Under the pieces are notes generated by a model. It saw nothing but the letters and a program-made list of their open reading frames with translations, had not been told where the DNA came from and searched no databases. A DNA stretch of 64,000 bases, from the NCBI GenBank assembly GCA_903904605.1, contig CAIVDC010000118.1, positions 1 to 64,000 on the forward strand, written 5' to 3'. Source of the DNA: an uncultured Sterolibacterium sp. (GTDB lineage Bacteria > Pseudomonadota > Gammaproteobacteria > Burkholderiales > Rhodocyclaceae). Below are positions 17,468-27,823 of this stretch, one piece after another. The translations under genes were made by a program, and so were the position numbers. Within the stretch, counting starts at the first letter, position 1. The number at the start of each line of letters is the position of its first letter.

Positions 17468-17482
17468 TCTTCCGGCTGTCGT

Positions 17483-17764
17483 TCAATGATCCTCGATATG
17501 CGGAATGTGGCCTTCGGCGGGTTCGCCCGTGTCCGGATCGATCCAGTCGGCGATGCCCAGTTCATCTTCCGCTTCGAAGATGCTTTCGCCCGGTTCGATG
17601 GCGGCGTCGGCGTTGTATTTCATGTCTTCGACGGCCTCGACGAGGCTGGCGAAAGGACCGAATTCTTCAGCCGTCCCACGGTACTGCCAGTAGAACCCGT
17701 CCGGCCGTTCGATGATCCGCGTCTTGTCGTATTCGGCGGGCGTTTCCGGAATAACTGGACTCAT
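17483..17764 (-). CDS. Small acidic hypothetical protein (93 aa)
   Basis: I do not recognise the family. The 93-residue protein has no signal peptide or membrane segment and is strongly acidic. The C-terminal third ends in ADWIDPDTGEPAEGHIPHIEDH. The N-terminal part contains aromatic residues (DGFYWQYRG) and a helix-like SLVEAVEDMKYNAD. It is probably a real gene: GAGGAGA sits 7 nt before the ATG, codon use matches its neighbours, and it fills the gap between the LhgO-like gene and nnr on the same strand. Cytoplasmic location is inferred. Confidence 0.75.
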   Translation of the reverse strand: MSPVIPETPAEYDKTRIIERPDGFYWQYRGTAEEFGPFASLVEAVEDMKYNADAAIEPGESIFEAEDELGIADWIDPDTGEPAEGHIPHIEDH

Positions 17765-17823
17765 GATCTTCTCCTCTTCATTGGCAATGCGCTGCCCCGC
17801 GCTTGGTTCAAAGCATACACCGT

Positions 17824-18936
17824 TCAGCGCATATCTTCGGCGAGCAGTCTGAGCGAAAATTCCGCCAGGGCCAGGCTGGCGGTAAGTCCCGGCGACTCGA
17901 TGCCGTAGAGGCAGACCAGCCCCTTGATGCCGTGGCGGCGCGGGCCGTGCACCAGGAAGTCCTGCGCCGGCTCGCCCGGCCGGTGCGGCTTGGGACGTAT
18001 CCCGGCGTAGGCCGGGACGAGCGCGCCGTCAGGCAACGCCGGCCAGTAGCGGCGGATCTCGGCGTAGAACCCCTCGGCGCGCGCGGGTTCGACGACGTAG
18101 TCAATTCGCTCCGTCCATTCCACGTCGGGGCCGAAGCGCGCACTGCCGGCCAGGTCCAGCGTCAGATGCACGCCCAACCCTCCCGGTTGGGGTACCGGAT
18201 AGATCAGTCGCGAGAACGGGGCGCGTCCGGAGAGGGCGAAGTAATTCCCTTTGGCGTAGCAAAGCGGTGGCACGGTGTCGCTTGGCAGCCCCGAAAGCGA
18301 TCTGGCGAACCCTTGTGCGCCGAGTCCGGCGCAGTTGATCACGCTGTTGGCCATGAGTTCCATCGGTTCGGCGCCGCCGACCCGAAGGCGAATGCCTTCG
18401 GCACTCGCCGTGCCGCCGGTCACCGGGCTGTTCACCGCGAGCACGGCGCCGCCGCGCTCCGCGTCGCCGAGCAGGGAGAGCATCAGCCCGTGGCTGTCGA
18501 TGATTCCGGTGGCGGGCGAGAACAATGCGGCGACGCATTCCAGTTCCGGCTCCATGGCCTGCGCCTCGGCGCGGGTCATGGCCTTTAAATCGCTCACGCC
18601 GTTGGCGCGGGCGTGCGCGGCGATGCCGACGAGTTGCCGGCGCTGGGCTTCGGCGGTGGCGACGATCAGCTTGCCGCAACGGCTGTGCTGGACGCCGCGC
18701 TCGCGGCAATAGTCGTAGAGCATGTTCCGGCCGGCGACGCAGAGCCTCGCCTTCAAGGATCCTTCCGGGTAGTAGATGCCGGCGTGGATCACCTCGCTGT
18801 TTCTCGCGCTGATGCCGCTGCCGAAACGATCCTCCGCTTCGAGAATCAGCACTTCCCGCCCGTTCCTGGCCAGGCGGCCAGCCATGGCCAGGCCGACGAC
18901 ACCGGCGCCGATGATGACGCAGTCAATTTTTTCCAT
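17824..18936 (-). CDS. lhgO: FAD-dependent oxidoreductase, L-2-hydroxyglutarate oxidase/dehydrogenase-like
   Basis: A DAO-family flavoprotein of 370 residues. The N-terminal Rossmann motif [17 protein letters not shown] binds [29 protein letters not shown] and [11 protein letters not shown] are the L-2-hydroxyglutarate oxidase group hallmarks, as is [21 protein letters not shown]. Family members oxidise L-2-hydroxyglutarate to 2-oxoglutarate, often passing electrons to quinone. It starts 90 bp from the divergent M20 peptidase gene. The substrate is inferred; other 2-hydroxyacids or glycerol-3-phosphate-like substrates remain possible. Confidence 0.85.
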   Translation of the reverse strand: MEKIDCVIIGAGVVGLAMAGRLARNGREVLILEAEDRFGSGISARNSEVIHAGIYYPEGSLKARLCVAGRNMLYDYCRERGVQHSRCGKLIVATAEAQRRQLVGIAAHARANGVSDLKAMTRAEAQAMEPELECVAALFSPATGIIDSHGLMLSLLGDAERGGAVLAVNSPVTGGTASAEGIRLRVGGAEPMELMANSVINCAGLGAQGFARSLSGLPSDTVPPLCYAKGNYFALSGRAPFSRLIYPVPQPGGLGVHLTLDLAGSARFGPDVEWTERIDYVVEPARAEGFYAEIRRYWPALPDGALVPAYAGIRPKPHRPGEPAQDFLVHGPRRHGIKGLVCLYGIESPGLTASLALAEFSLRLLAEDMR

Positions 18937-19026
18937 GAGGAGCGGCTATGGCAGAATGAGCGTCCAAGCATAACCGAAAGCGGGCGTCTTCTTCTTTTTG
19001 AGACGAACGCCAATAGCGAGGCGGCG

Positions 19027-20205
19027 ATGGACATCAATGAACTGCTGCGAACTCTCGGGCCCCGGATCGCGACCATCCGCCGCGACCTCCACGCCCATCC
19101 GGAACTGGCCTTCGGCGAGTGGCGCACCGCCGACGTCGTGGCGGCGCATCTGCAAGGCCTTGGCTTCGAAGTCCACCGCGGCCTGGCCGGCACCGGCGTC
19201 ATAGGCCGGTTGAAGCGCGGCAGCAGCGAGCGCGCCATCGGTCTGCGCGCCGACATGGACGCCCTGCCGTTGGAGGAACTCAACGCTTTCGCCCATCGCT
19301 CGAGCCATCCGGGATGCATGCACGCCTGTGGCCACGACGGCCACACGGCGATGCTGCTGGGCGCCGCGGAGGCACTGGCCGCGACGCCTGAATGCGCTCG
19401 TTTCGACGGCAGCGTCTATTTCATCTTTCAGCCCGCCGAGGAGCATGAGGGGGGTGCCCGGGTAATGATCGAGCAAGGACTGTTCGAGCGATTCCCGATG
19501 CAGGCGGTGTTCGGCCTGCATAACTGGCCCGGACTGCCGGTGGGCCAGATGGCGCTCATGGAAGGGCCGGTGATGGCCGGCACGGACCGTTTTGACATCA
19601 CCGTCACCGGGCGCGGCGGCCATGCCGCGATGCCACACCTGGCGGCTGATTCCGTGGTCGCCGGCGCCGCCCTGGTCCAGGCCTTGCAGACCCTGGTCAG
19701 CCGCAACACCGACCCGCTGGAGCCGGCGGTGCTCTCGGTGACGCGCTTCCACGCCGGCCATGCCGACAACGTCCTGCCCGAGGAGGCTTTGCTGGGCGGC
19801 ACCGTCCGCACCTTCAGCGCGGCGCAGCAGGCGATGATGGAAACCGGCATGCGGCGCATCTGCGACGGCGTCGCCGCGACCTACGGCGTCGCCATCGGTC
19901 TGGCCTTCGAGCACGGCTATCCGCCGACCATCAACTCGGCGGCGGAGACCGCGCTGTGCCGGGAAGTGGCCGAGGACGTCCTGGCCGCCGGGAATGTCCG
20001 GAACGATCTCAGACCGAGCATGGGTGCCGAGGATTTCGCCTTCTTGCTGAAAGAGCGGCCGGGTTGCTATGTCTGGCTCGGCAACGGCCCGGGCGAAGGC
20101 GGCTGCCTCCTGCACAGCCCGCGTTACGACTTCAACGACGAACTCATCCCGCTCGGCATACGCTACTGGCTGCGCCTGGTGGAGCGGGCCCTGCCGACGG
20201 GCTAG
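19027..20205 (+). CDS. M20 family amidohydrolase (hippurate hydrolase / N-acyl amino acid hydrolase type)
   Basis: A metal-dependent hydrolase of 392 residues: [49 protein letters not shown] and [17 protein letters not shown] provide the metal ligands and catalytic Glu; [24 protein letters not shown] is the C-terminal signature. These enzymes cleave N-acyl or N-aroyl amino acids; the precise substrate is unknown. ATG 19027 follows GAGG; the 138 extra codons of the ORF upstream are antisense to lhgO. Its stop codon shares the palindrome CTAG with the convergent prfC. Confidence 0.9.
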   Translation: MDINELLRTLGPRIATIRRDLHAHPELAFGEWRTADVVAAHLQGLGFEVHRGLAGTGVIGRLKRGSSERAIGLRADMDALPLEELNAFAHRSSHPGCMHACGHDGHTAMLLGAAEALAATPECARFDGSVYFIFQPAEEHEGGARVMIEQGLFERFPMQAVFGLHNWPGLPVGQMALMEGPVMAGTDRFDITVTGRGGHAAMPHLAADSVVAGAALVQALQTLVSRNTDPLEPAVLSVTRFHAGHADNVLPEEALLGGTVRTFSAAQQAMMETGMRRICDGVAATYGVAIGLAFEHGYPPTINSAAETALCREVAEDVLAAGNVRNDLRPSMGAEDFAFLLKERPGCYVWLGNGPGEGGCLLHSPRYDFNDELIPLGIRYWLRLVERALPTG

Positions 20206-21776
20206 GCAATTTCCCGCGTCTCCAGGAACTGCAATTTCGGAAAGCGCTCCTGGGTGCCGGTCAGGTTCCACAAGCTGGGCGCCAGGTATACCGGCTCGTC
20301 GGCGCCGTCCAGCGCGATGTTGTCGAAATGCAGTTCGGTCAGCCGCTTCAGTTCTTCCGCGCTGCCCTTCAGCCAGCGCGCCGTGGCCACCGGACAGGGC
20401 TCGAAAATGGCGTCGACGCCGTATTCGTGTTCCAGCCTGTGGGCGACCACATCGAACTGCAAGGTGCCGACCGCCCCGAGGAGCAGGTCGCTCGACGCGA
20501 GCGGGCGAAACAGCTGGGTGGCGCCTTCCTCGGCCAATTGCTGCAAGCCCTTCTGCATCTGCTTCATTTTCAGCGGATTCTTCAAACGGACGCGGTGGAA
20601 ATGCTCCGGCGCGAAAGACGGGATGCCGATGAAGGAAAGGTCTTCACCCTCGGTGAAGGTCTCGCCGAGGCGTACCGTGCCGTGATTGGGGATGCCGATG
20701 ATGTCCCCGGCGAAGGATTCCTCCGTTGTGTTGCGTTCCCGCGCCATGAAGGTGATCGCGTTGTTGACTGCGACGAGTTTGCCGGTGGACATCTGCCTCA
20801 ATTTCATGCCGCGTTCGAAGCGGCCTGAGCAGATGCGCACGAAGGCGATGCGGTCGCGGTGCTTGGGGTCCATGTTGGCCTGGATCTTGAAAACGAAGCC
20901 GGTGAATGCCGGCTCGAGCGGCATGACCATGCGGGTCTTGGCCGGCCGCGGCAAGGGCGGCGGCGAGCGATCCACGACCGCGTCGAGCAAGGATTGCACG
21001 CCGAAATTATTGACTGCCGAGCCGAAGAATACCGGCGACTGCCGTCCGGCCAGGTAGGCCTCCGCATCGAAGCTATGGGAGGCCCCGCGCACCAGTTCGA
21101 TGTCGATGCGCAATTCCTCCGCCTGCTCGCCGATGAGCTCGGCCAGCCTGGGGTTGTCCAATCCCTGGATGACTTCCGCAACGCCCTTCTCGCCGTCAGG
21201 ATCGAAGACCGAGACGGTGTCGTCGTACAGATGATAGACGCCGCGAAAGCGACGACCCATGCCGATCGGCCAGGTGATCGGTGCGCACTGGATGTTCAGC
21301 ACGGACTCGATTTCATCGAGGAGTTCGATCGGCGCGCGTCCCTCGCGGTCCAGCTTGTTGATGAAGGTCAGAATGGGCGTGTTGCGCAGGCGGCAGACGT
21401 TGAGCAGCTTGATGGTCTGGGTTTCGACGCCCTTCACCGAGTCGATCACCATCACCGCGGAATCGACTGCCGTCAGGGTGCGGTAGGTGTCCTCGGAGAA
21501 GTCCTCGTGGCCCGGCGTGTCGAGGAGGTTCACGATGCACTCGCGGTAGGGAAACTGCATCACCGAAGAGGTTACCGAAATGCCCCGCTGCTTCTCCAGT
21601 TCCATCCAGTCCGAGACGGCGTGGCGCCCGGTTTTCCTCGCCCGAACGGCGCCCGCCATCTGGATTGCGCCGCCGAACCAGAGCAGCTTTTCGGTCAGGG
21701 TCGTCTTGCCCGCATCCGGATGGGAAATGATGGCGAAGGTGCGGCGGCGTTGGATTTCGGTGTCTAGGCTGGTCAC
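20202..21776 (-). CDS. prfC: Peptide chain release factor 3
   Basis: A translational GTPase that recycles RF1/RF2 from the ribosome. The 524-residue protein carries G1 [13 protein letters not shown], the G2 region [10 protein letters not shown]3 [15 protein letters not shown]4 NKLDREGR and the RF3 C-terminal domain. The start is GTG at 21776, giving [17 protein letters not shown], which fits RF3 alignments; no strong Shine-Dalgarno sequence precedes it. It is last in the minus-strand run queF-dapC-dapD-pilU-dapE-prmB-prfC, though an 88-bp gap with its own TATAAT suggests a separate promoter. Confidence 0.97.
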   Translation of the reverse strand: MTSLDTEIQRRRTFAIISHPDAGKTTLTEKLLWFGGAIQMAGAVRARKTGRHAVSDWMELEKQRGISVTSSVMQFPYRECIVNLLDTPGHEDFSEDTYRTLTAVDSAVMVIDSVKGVETQTIKLLNVCRLRNTPILTFINKLDREGRAPIELLDEIESVLNIQCAPITWPIGMGRRFRGVYHLYDDTVSVFDPDGEKGVAEVIQGLDNPRLAELIGEQAEELRIDIELVRGASHSFDAEAYLAGRQSPVFFGSAVNNFGVQSLLDAVVDRSPPPLPRPAKTRMVMPLEPAFTGFVFKIQANMDPKHRDRIAFVRICSGRFERGMKLRQMSTGKLVAVNNAITFMARERNTTEESFAGDIIGIPNHGTVRLGETFTEGEDLSFIGIPSFAPEHFHRVRLKNPLKMKQMQKGLQQLAEEGATQLFRPLASSDLLLGAVGTLQFDVVAHRLEHEYGVDAIFEPCPVATARWLKGSAEELKRLTELHFDNIALDGADEPVYLAPSLWNLTGTQERFPKLQFLETREIA

Positions 21777-21805
21777 TGGCGGCGGGCATTGATGGACAAC
21801 CGAGG

Positions 21806-21811
21806 ATTATA
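21806..21811 (-). promoter_or_regulatory. Candidate -10 element for prfC
   Basis: TATAAT on the minus strand lies 29 nt before the GTG start of prfC, in the 88-bp gap after prmB. The -35 region is a poor match. Confidence 0.3.
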
Positions 21812-21864
21812 CTTGATGCCGCAGGCCGCCCGGCGAAGGCCCGAGGGCTCGGTCGGACTGGCGA

Positions 21865-22767
21865 TCAAGGCGATGCCGGCGGCAGTTGCTCGCGTTGCAG
21901 GATGAATATCTTGGCCTCGGCGCTGGTGCTGTCGATCCAGGTCAGGGAAAGGTGCGGGAAGGCGCGTTCGACGATGTCGCGATTGTGGCCGACCTCGACC
22001 GCGAGCAGGCCATGCGGCTCAAGATGGGCGTGCGCCTGGTCGAGAATGCGGCGCACGATGTCCAGACCGTCCTCTCCGGCGGCCAGCGCCAGGGACGGTT
22101 CGTGACGGTATTCCAGCGGCAGCATGCGCATCGCCTCGGCCGTTACGTAAGGCGGGTTGGAAAGTATCAGGTCGTAGCGGCGGCCTGAGAGGCCTTCGAA
22201 CAGGTCGGATTCGGCGAGCCGGATGCGTTTGCCGAGGTCGTAATCGTCGACGTTGCGGCGGGCCACGCTGAGCGCGTCGGCGGACAGATCGACGGCATCG
22301 ATCCGGGCATTCGGAAAGGCATGGGCCATCAGGATCGCGAGGCAGCCTGAACCGGTGCACAGATCAAGCGCCGTTTCAACCTGCTCGGCATCTTCGATCC
22401 AGGGAGAGAAGCGGTCAACGAGCAACTCGGCGAAGAAGGAGCGCGGCACGATGACGCGTTCGTCGACATAGAAGGGGAACTCTCCCAGCCAGGCTTCGTG
22501 CGTCAGGTAGGCGGCCGGTTGGCGCGTGGCGATGCGCAACTCCAGGATGCGGTCGATCGCTAGGCCTTCTGCACGGGTAAGGCGCGCGTCCAGGAATATG
22601 TCGAGCTTGTCATTGGGCAGGTGCAGCGTGTGCAGGATCAGCCAGACCGCTTCATCAAAGGCATTGTCGCAACCGTGACCGAAAAACAGGCCGGCCTCGG
22701 TAAAGCGGCTGACGGCGTAACGCAGCCAGTCGCGCAGGCTGTGGAGTTCGTCGATGATCTCGTTCAT
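21865..22767 (-). CDS. prmB: Ribosomal protein L3 N5-glutamine methyltransferase PrmB
   Basis: A SAM-dependent methyltransferase (300 aa) of the HemK/PrmC group that methylates a glutamine of ribosomal protein L3. The N-terminal helical part (LHSLRDWLRYAVSRFTEAGLFFGHG) is PrmB-specific. Motif I is ALDLCTGSGCLAI, and the catalytic SNPPYV motif is present. ATG 22767 (MNEIIDEL) is chosen; the ORF extension upstream lies in the dapE antiframe. It follows dapE by 8 bp and is surely co-transcribed. Confidence 0.95.
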   Translation of the reverse strand: MNEIIDELHSLRDWLRYAVSRFTEAGLFFGHGCDNAFDEAVWLILHTLHLPNDKLDIFLDARLTRAEGLAIDRILELRIATRQPAAYLTHEAWLGEFPFYVDERVIVPRSFFAELLVDRFSPWIEDAEQVETALDLCTGSGCLAILMAHAFPNARIDAVDLSADALSVARRNVDDYDLGKRIRLAESDLFEGLSGRRYDLILSNPPYVTAEAMRMLPLEYRHEPSLALAAGEDGLDIVRRILDQAHAHLEPHGLLAVEVGHNRDIVERAFPHLSLTWIDSTSAEAKIFILQREQLPPASP

Positions 22768-22775
22768 GGCGCTGC

Positions 22776-23942
22776 TCACGGGGCGGTTGCGGGGCTCGCT
22801 GCGCCGAGCAGGGCCTGCAGTGCGCTCAGGTAGATCTCGGTGAGCGGCTCCAGGTCGGCCACGGCGATGCATTCGTCCACCTTGTGGATGGTGGCATTGA
22901 GCGGACCGAATTCCACTACCTCGGAACAGATGTCGCTGATGAAGCGGCCGTCCGACGTGCCGCCGGTGGTGGACAACTCCGTCACGACGCCGGTGGTCCG
23001 CTCGATCGCTTCCGACAGTACTTTCACCAGCCGGCCGTGCGGCGTCAGATAAGGCTTGCCGGGGGGGGCCCAGAACAGTTCGTATTCGAGCGCGTGGCGC
23101 TCCAGGATGGCATGGACTTTTTCCTGAAGTTGCCGGGGCGTACTGGCGGTGGAAAAACGGAAATTGAACAGCAGTTCGAAGCTGCCGGGGATCACGTTGC
23201 CCGCGCCGGTGCCGGCATGGGCGTTGGAGATCTGGAAAGTGGTCGGCGGGAAGTACTCGTTGCCCTGGTCCCAGGTCTCTCCGGTCAGTTCTGCCAGCGC
23301 CGGTGCGAACAGGTGCACCGGATTCTTAGCCAGTTGCGGATAGGCGACGTGTCCCTGCACGCCCTTGATCACCAGGCGTCCGGAGAGCGAACCACGGCGC
23401 CCGTTCTTGATGGTGTCGCCGAGACGATGGACGGAGGTCGGCTCGCCGACGATGCAGAAATCGATCGCCTCGCCGCGCTGTCGCAAACGCTCGACCACGC
23501 GCACGGTCCCGTCCGTGGCATCGCCTTCCTCGTCCGAGGTGAGCAATAAGGCGATCGAGCCGGCATGGCTCGGCTGCTCGGCCACGAAGCGCTCGACGGC
23601 GACGACGAAGGCGGCGAGCGAGGATTTCATGTCGGCGGCGCCGCGGCCGTATAGGTGGGCTTCACGGATCTCGGGCCGGAACGGGTCGCTGCGCCAGTCC
23701 GTGACCGATCCTGTCGGCACCACGTCGGTGTGGCCTGCGAGGCACAGCAACGGCTGACTCGTGCCGCGTCGCGCCCAGAGGTTGCCTACCCTGGGCGGAG
23801 TCTCGCTGTCGATGCGCTCGCAGGAAAAACCCAGGGAGGCGAGGCGTGCGGCGATGAGATCGAGGCAGCCCGCGTCATCCGGAGTGAGCGAACGGCGCGC
23901 GATCAATTGCTGGGCGAGCGCCAGGGTTTCGTTAGGGGGCAT
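22776..23942 (-). CDS. dapE: Succinyl-diaminopimelate desuccinylase
   Basis: An M20 di-zinc enzyme (388 aa) that hydrolyses N-succinyl-LL-diaminopimelate to LL-diaminopimelate for lysine and peptidoglycan. [43 protein letters not shown] and [14 protein letters not shown] supply the metal ligands and catalytic Glu. GTSDGRFI is also typical. The ORF starts at a TTG (23957), but ATG 23942 fits the family better. It is separated from dapD by the pilU-like gene. Confidence 0.95.
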   Translation of the reverse strand: MPPNETLALAQQLIARRSLTPDDAGCLDLIAARLASLGFSCERIDSETPPRVGNLWARRGTSQPLLCLAGHTDVVPTGSVTDWRSDPFRPEIREAHLYGRGAADMKSSLAAFVVAVERFVAEQPSHAGSIALLLTSDEEGDATDGTVRVVERLRQRGEAIDFCIVGEPTSVHRLGDTIKNGRRGSLSGRLVIKGVQGHVAYPQLAKNPVHLFAPALAELTGETWDQGNEYFPPTTFQISNAHAGTGAGNVIPGSFELLFNFRFSTASTPRQLQEKVHAILERHALEYELFWAPPGKPYLTPHGRLVKVLSEAIERTTGVVTELSTTGGTSDGRFISDICSEVVEFGPLNATIHKVDECIAVADLEPLTEIYLSALQALLGAASPATAP

Positions 23943-23953
23943 GACGGCGCCGC

Positions 23954-25123
23954 TCAATCGAGGTTGAGGGTGAATTCTGAAAAGGAGGCACCGCTTGGCT
24001 CGGTCTTCTCCTGGGGTTCCAGCGGCATGAGCGGCCTGGATTGATCCAGCGAACTGGCGCCGGCATGCTGGACGTTGTTGATCAGCCAGGACAGATTGGT
24101 CTGGGAGTCGGCGTGGGCCAGGGCTTCGTCAAGGGTGATGGCCCCGTCGCGGTAGAGGCGGAAGAGATCCTGTTCGAAGGTCTGCGAACCGGGCGCGAGA
24201 CTCTGTTCCATCGCTTCTTTGATGGCGTTGACTTCGCCCTTTTCGATCAGTTCCCGGATGTGGCGGGTGTTGAGCATGATCTCGGTCGCTGGCAAGCGGA
24301 TGCCGTCGGGCGCCTTGACCAGGCGCTGCGAGACGATGCCGCGCAGGCTGGCCGAGAGGTCGAGAAGCAGCGCGGCGCGATTTTCGGGCGGAAAGAAATT
24401 GATCATCCGGTTCAGCGCGTGATAGCTGTTGTTGGCATGCAGCGTGGCCAGACACAGGTGTCCGCTCTGGGCGTAGGCCAGTACCAGCGACATGGTGACC
24501 CGGTCGCGGATCTCGCCGATCAGGATGCAGTCTGGCGCCTGGCGCATGGCATTCTTCAGGGCATCCGCCCAAGACAGGGTGTCCACGCCGATTTCGCGCT
24601 GGTTGACCACCGACTTCTTGTGCTGGAACAGGTATTCGATCGGATCCTCGATGGTCAGGATGTGGCCGGAGCGGTTGCTGTTGCGGTAGTCGATCATGGA
24701 CGCGGTGGTCGTCGATTTGCCCGAGCCGGTCGCCCCGGCCACCAGCACCAGTCCGCGCCGCTCCATGACCATGGTGGCGAGCCGCTTGGGCAGGCCGAGA
24801 TCCTCGAGCCTGGGAATCTCGCTGGTGATGAAGCGGACCACGATGCCGATGGTGCTGCGCTGGTAGAACATGTTGATGCGGAAGTTGCCGACGTCGTGTA
24901 CGCCGAAGGATACGTTGATTTCCTTCTTTTCCTCGAACTGCTCGAGCTGATGGGGCGTCAGCAATTCATTGGCCATCCTCTCGATGGTGGCGGGATCCAG
25001 GATCTGCTGGTTGATCGGGATCACCGTACCCTGGATCTTGATATGGATCGGGGCGCCGGCCGAGACGAAGATGTCCGAGGCGCGCTTGTCGGCCATCAAC
25101 TGGAACAGCTTGTCGAAGATCAT
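23954..25123 (-). CDS. pilU: Type IV pilus twitching motility ATPase, PilU-type
   Basis: A PilT-family hexameric retraction ATPase (389 aa) at the cytoplasmic base of the type IV pilus. Walker A is [17 protein letters not shown]; the Asp box is [12 protein letters not shown], Walker B is [10 protein letters not shown] and the His box is [12 protein letters not shown]. The C-terminal extension beyond residue 340 (ending FSEFTLNLD) and the N terminus [19 protein letters not shown] favour PilU over PilT, which is shorter. It sits inside the DAP biosynthesis run between dapD and dapE, away from any pilT. Confidence 0.9.
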   Translation of the reverse strand: MIFDKLFQLMADKRASDIFVSAGAPIHIKIQGTVIPINQQILDPATIERMANELLTPHQLEQFEEKKEINVSFGVHDVGNFRINMFYQRSTIGIVVRFITSEIPRLEDLGLPKRLATMVMERRGLVLVAGATGSGKSTTTASMIDYRNSNRSGHILTIEDPIEYLFQHKKSVVNQREIGVDTLSWADALKNAMRQAPDCILIGEIRDRVTMSLVLAYAQSGHLCLATLHANNSYHALNRMINFFPPENRAALLLDLSASLRGIVSQRLVKAPDGIRLPATEIMLNTRHIRELIEKGEVNAIKEAMEQSLAPGSQTFEQDLFRLYRDGAITLDEALAHADSQTNLSWLINNVQHAGASSLDQSRPLMPLEPQEKTEPSGASFSEFTLNLD

Positions 25124-25152
25124 GCGCCTCGATCCTTGCGCGGCCGGCCGGC

Positions 25153-25974
25153 TCAGTCGCCGCGCAACAGTTCGTTGATGGCAACCTTGCTGCGCGTCTG
25201 GGCATCGACGCGCTTGACGATGACGGCGCAATAGAGGCTGTACTTGCCGTCGGCCGAGGGCAGGCTGCCGGACACCACGACCGACCCGGCCGGGATACGG
25301 CCATAACTGACCTGGCCGGTGGCGCGCTCGTATATCTTGGTGCTCTGACCAAGGAAGACGCCCATAGAGATGACCGAGTTCTCCTCGACGATGACCCCTT
25401 CGACCACCTCCGAACGGGCGCCGATGAAGCAGTTGTCCTCGATGATGGTCGGATTGGCCTGCAGCGGTTCGAGCACGCCACCGATGCCTACGCCGCCGGA
25501 AAGGTGCACGTTCTTGCCGATCTGGGCGCAGGAGCCGACCGTCGCCCAGGTATCGACCATGCTGCCTTCATCGACGTAGGCGCCGATGTTCACATAACTG
25601 GGCATCAGCACCACGTTCCGGCCGATGAAGCTGCCGCGCCGGGCTTGCGCCGGTGGCACGACGCGAAAGCCGCCCTGGTTGAAACGATGGGCGTCGTAAT
25701 CGGCGAACTTGCTGCTCACCTTGTCGAAGTACTTGGTGACGCCGCCGTCCATCAGCCGGTTGTCCTCGAGGCGGAAAGACAGCAACACGGCCTTCTTGAG
25801 CCACTGGTGGGTCACCCACTCGCCGTTGATCTTCTCGGCGACGCGCAGCCTGCCGGCGTCGAGATCGCCGATGATGGCGTCGACGGCTTCGCCGATCTTC
25901 GCCGGCGCGCTGCCGGGCTTCAGTTCCGCGCGCTTTTCCCACGCCTGCTCGATGATTTCCTTAAGTTCCGTCAT
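25153..25974 (-). CDS. dapD: 2,3,4,5-tetrahydropyridine-2,6-dicarboxylate N-succinyltransferase
   Basis: A trimeric left-handed beta-helix acyltransferase (273 aa, family about 274) that succinylates tetrahydrodipicolinate in the lysine/DAP pathway. The N-terminal helical domain begins [15 protein letters not shown]. Hexapeptide repeats run from roughly residue 100 to 235 ([39 protein letters not shown]). ATG 25974 agrees with family starts; the longer ORF reads into dapC antiframe. It lies 34 bp downstream of dapC. Confidence 0.97.
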   Translation of the reverse strand: MTELKEIIEQAWEKRAELKPGSAPAKIGEAVDAIIGDLDAGRLRVAEKINGEWVTHQWLKKAVLLSFRLEDNRLMDGGVTKYFDKVSSKFADYDAHRFNQGGFRVVPPAQARRGSFIGRNVVLMPSYVNIGAYVDEGSMVDTWATVGSCAQIGKNVHLSGGVGIGGVLEPLQANPTIIEDNCFIGARSEVVEGVIVEENSVISMGVFLGQSTKIYERATGQVSYGRIPAGSVVVSGSLPSADGKYSLYCAVIVKRVDAQTRSKVAINELLRGD

Positions 25975-26008
25975 TTGTCTGCCCTTTGCTCGTGCATGTC
26001 GGTTGCTG

Positions 26009-27223
26009 TCAGAGTTTGCTGCAAAAATCGGCGATGCGCCGCGCTGCCTCGCGGCACTCGGCGATGTCGGGGACGAGCGCGATGCGGAGAAAGCCCGCGC
26101 CCGGATTGATGCGGCGGCCGCCCAGTTCGACCTCCCGCCCGAGAAAGCTGCCCGGCAAGACCGACACATTATATTGACGCTGGAGTTCGCGGGCGAATTC
26201 CGTGTCGCTGATGGAATACCGGGCCACCGATGCCCAGAGATAGAAGCCGGCATCGGGCCGGCTCGTGTCCAGATGGCCGGCGATCAGCGGCGTGATCTCG
26301 TCGAATTTTTCCCGATACAGACGACGGTTGTCCATGACGTGGGCCTCGTCGCTCCAGGCGGCGATGCTGGCGGTCTGGATCGCAGGGCTCATGGCGCCGC
26401 CCTGGTAGGTTCGGTAAAGCAGGAATTGCCTGATCAGGGCTCGGTCGCCGGCGACGAAGCCGGAGCGCATCCCGGGCACATTCGAGCGCTTCGACAGACT
26501 GGAGAACACCGCGAGATTGCGGTAGTCGCTGCGGCCAAGTCTGTGTGCCGCTTCCAACGCGCCCAGCGGAGCCTTTGCCTCGTCGAAGTAGATCTCCGAA
26601 TAACACTCGTCGCTGGCGATGACGAAGTCGTGACGGTCCGAAAGGGCGAACAGCGCTTGCCAGGCCGGCAAGTCCATCACCTTGCCGGTCGGGTTGCCCG
26701 GCGAGCAGACGTAGACCATCTGCACCCGACGCCAAGCGTCCTCGGACAGCGCAGAGAAATCCATCTCGAAGCCGTTTCCGGGGAAAGTATTGACGAAGAC
26801 CGGAGTGGCTCCGGCGAGTATCGCCGAGCCTTCGTAGATTTGGTAGAAGGGATTGGGGCAGACGACCAGGGCGCCGGCCCGGCTGCCGTCGATCACCGTC
26901 TGGGCGAAAGCGAACAGCGCTTCGCGCGAGCCGTTCACCGGCAATACCTGGGTCTCGGCATCCGGCACCGGCACGCCGTAGCGGCGGGCTATCCATGCGG
27001 CGACGGCGCCGCGCAAGGCGATCGATCCTTGCGTTGTCGGGTAGCTCGCCAAACCGGGGAGCCCTTCGGCAAGCGCCCGCTTGATGAAGGCCGGCGTCTC
27101 GTGCTGCGGTTCGCCGATCGAGAGCTTGATCGGCAGAAGTCCGGGCGGCGTCGCAAGGCCCCCGAACAACAGTCTCAGTTTCTCGAAGGGGTAGGGGTGG
27201 AGCCGGTCGAGCTGGGGATTCAT
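26009..27223 (-). CDS. dapC: Succinyldiaminopimelate transaminase DapC
   Basis: A class I/II PLP aminotransferase (404 aa) making N-succinyl-LL-2,6-diaminopimelate from the keto acid and glutamate. It begins [19 protein letters not shown] as DapC does and has [25 protein letters not shown] and the PLP Lys in [17 protein letters not shown]. Placement directly before dapD supports DapC rather than another aminotransferase. All DapACDE succinylase-branch steps between dapD and dapE are therefore encoded here. Confidence 0.94.
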   Translation of the reverse strand: MNPQLDRLHPYPFEKLRLLFGGLATPPGLLPIKLSIGEPQHETPAFIKRALAEGLPGLASYPTTQGSIALRGAVAAWIARRYGVPVPDAETQVLPVNGSREALFAFAQTVIDGSRAGALVVCPNPFYQIYEGSAILAGATPVFVNTFPGNGFEMDFSALSEDAWRRVQMVYVCSPGNPTGKVMDLPAWQALFALSDRHDFVIASDECYSEIYFDEAKAPLGALEAAHRLGRSDYRNLAVFSSLSKRSNVPGMRSGFVAGDRALIRQFLLYRTYQGGAMSPAIQTASIAAWSDEAHVMDNRRLYREKFDEITPLIAGHLDTSRPDAGFYLWASVARYSISDTEFARELQRQYNVSVLPGSFLGREVELGGRRINPGAGFLRIALVPDIAECREAARRIADFCSKL

Positions 27224-27280
27224 GGCGGGTGGCGTCAGTCTGGGTTGCGCAGATTATAGGCGGTAGACTGACCTGAAACG

Positions 27281-27739
27281 TCAGTTGCGAATGGCCGAGT
27301 GCCCTTCGAAGCTCATCAGATCGATCATTTGCTGCGCCTTCCAGCCCTTCTTGCGATGCTCTGCGACGACGTTGGTGAAGATTCCGCCGCGCACGTAGAA
27401 CTTGGCCGTCAGGCGCATGAAACGGGGTTTCACGGCGTTGACCAGATCATCGAGGATGAGGTTGGTGACATCCTCGTGGAAATGCCCCTCATTGCGGAAA
27501 GCCCAGACATAAAGCTTGAGCCCTTTCAGTTCGACGCAGCGCTTGTCCGGGATGTAATCGAGAATCAGCGCGGCGAAGTCGGGCTGGCCGGTCATGGGGC
27601 AGAGGCAGGTGAATTCGGGAATTTCCATGTGGATCTGGTAATCCCTGTGAGCGGCAGGATTGGCAAAGGTTTCCAGGGTCTTGACGGGGCGGCTGGGCAT
27701 GGGCGTGGGCGGGGCTTCGGAAACGAACAAGGATTCCAT
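27281..27739 (-). CDS. queF: NADPH-dependent 7-cyano-7-deazaguanine reductase QueF
   Basis: A small T-fold reductase (152 aa from the first ATG) converting preQ0 to preQ1 in queuosine synthesis. [17 protein letters not shown] contains the catalytic Cys, [17 protein letters not shown] is the QueF signature, and HFHEDVTN contributes the catalytic His. It is the short, single-domain type. A second in-frame ATG at 27700 ([12 protein letters not shown]) matches where many relatives begin, and the TATAAT overlapping the first ATG would give a transcript starting only at the second; the true start is open. Confidence 0.93.
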   Translation of the reverse strand: MESLFVSEAPPTPMPSRPVKTLETFANPAAHRDYQIHMEIPEFTCLCPMTGQPDFAALILDYIPDKRCVELKGLKLYVWAFRNEGHFHEDVTNLILDDLVNAVKPRFMRLTAKFYVRGGIFTNVVAEHRKKGWKAQQMIDLMSFEGHSAIRN

Positions 27740-27745
27740 TATAAT
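27738..27745. promoter_or_regulatory. Palindromic ATTATAAT between queF and smc
   Basis: ATTATAAT reads TATAAT on both strands and lies between the divergent queF and smc genes. It could serve as the -10 for smc (start 80 nt downstream) and also for queF, where it overlaps the first ATG. No good -35 was found on either strand, so the call is tentative. Confidence 0.35.
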
Positions 27746-27823
27746 GCCCGATCAACGCAGGGTGGCCGCCCCATGCCTCGCGCCTTCCGTCCGATCAAAC
27801 CAAGCTGATGCCAAAACGCTGAC

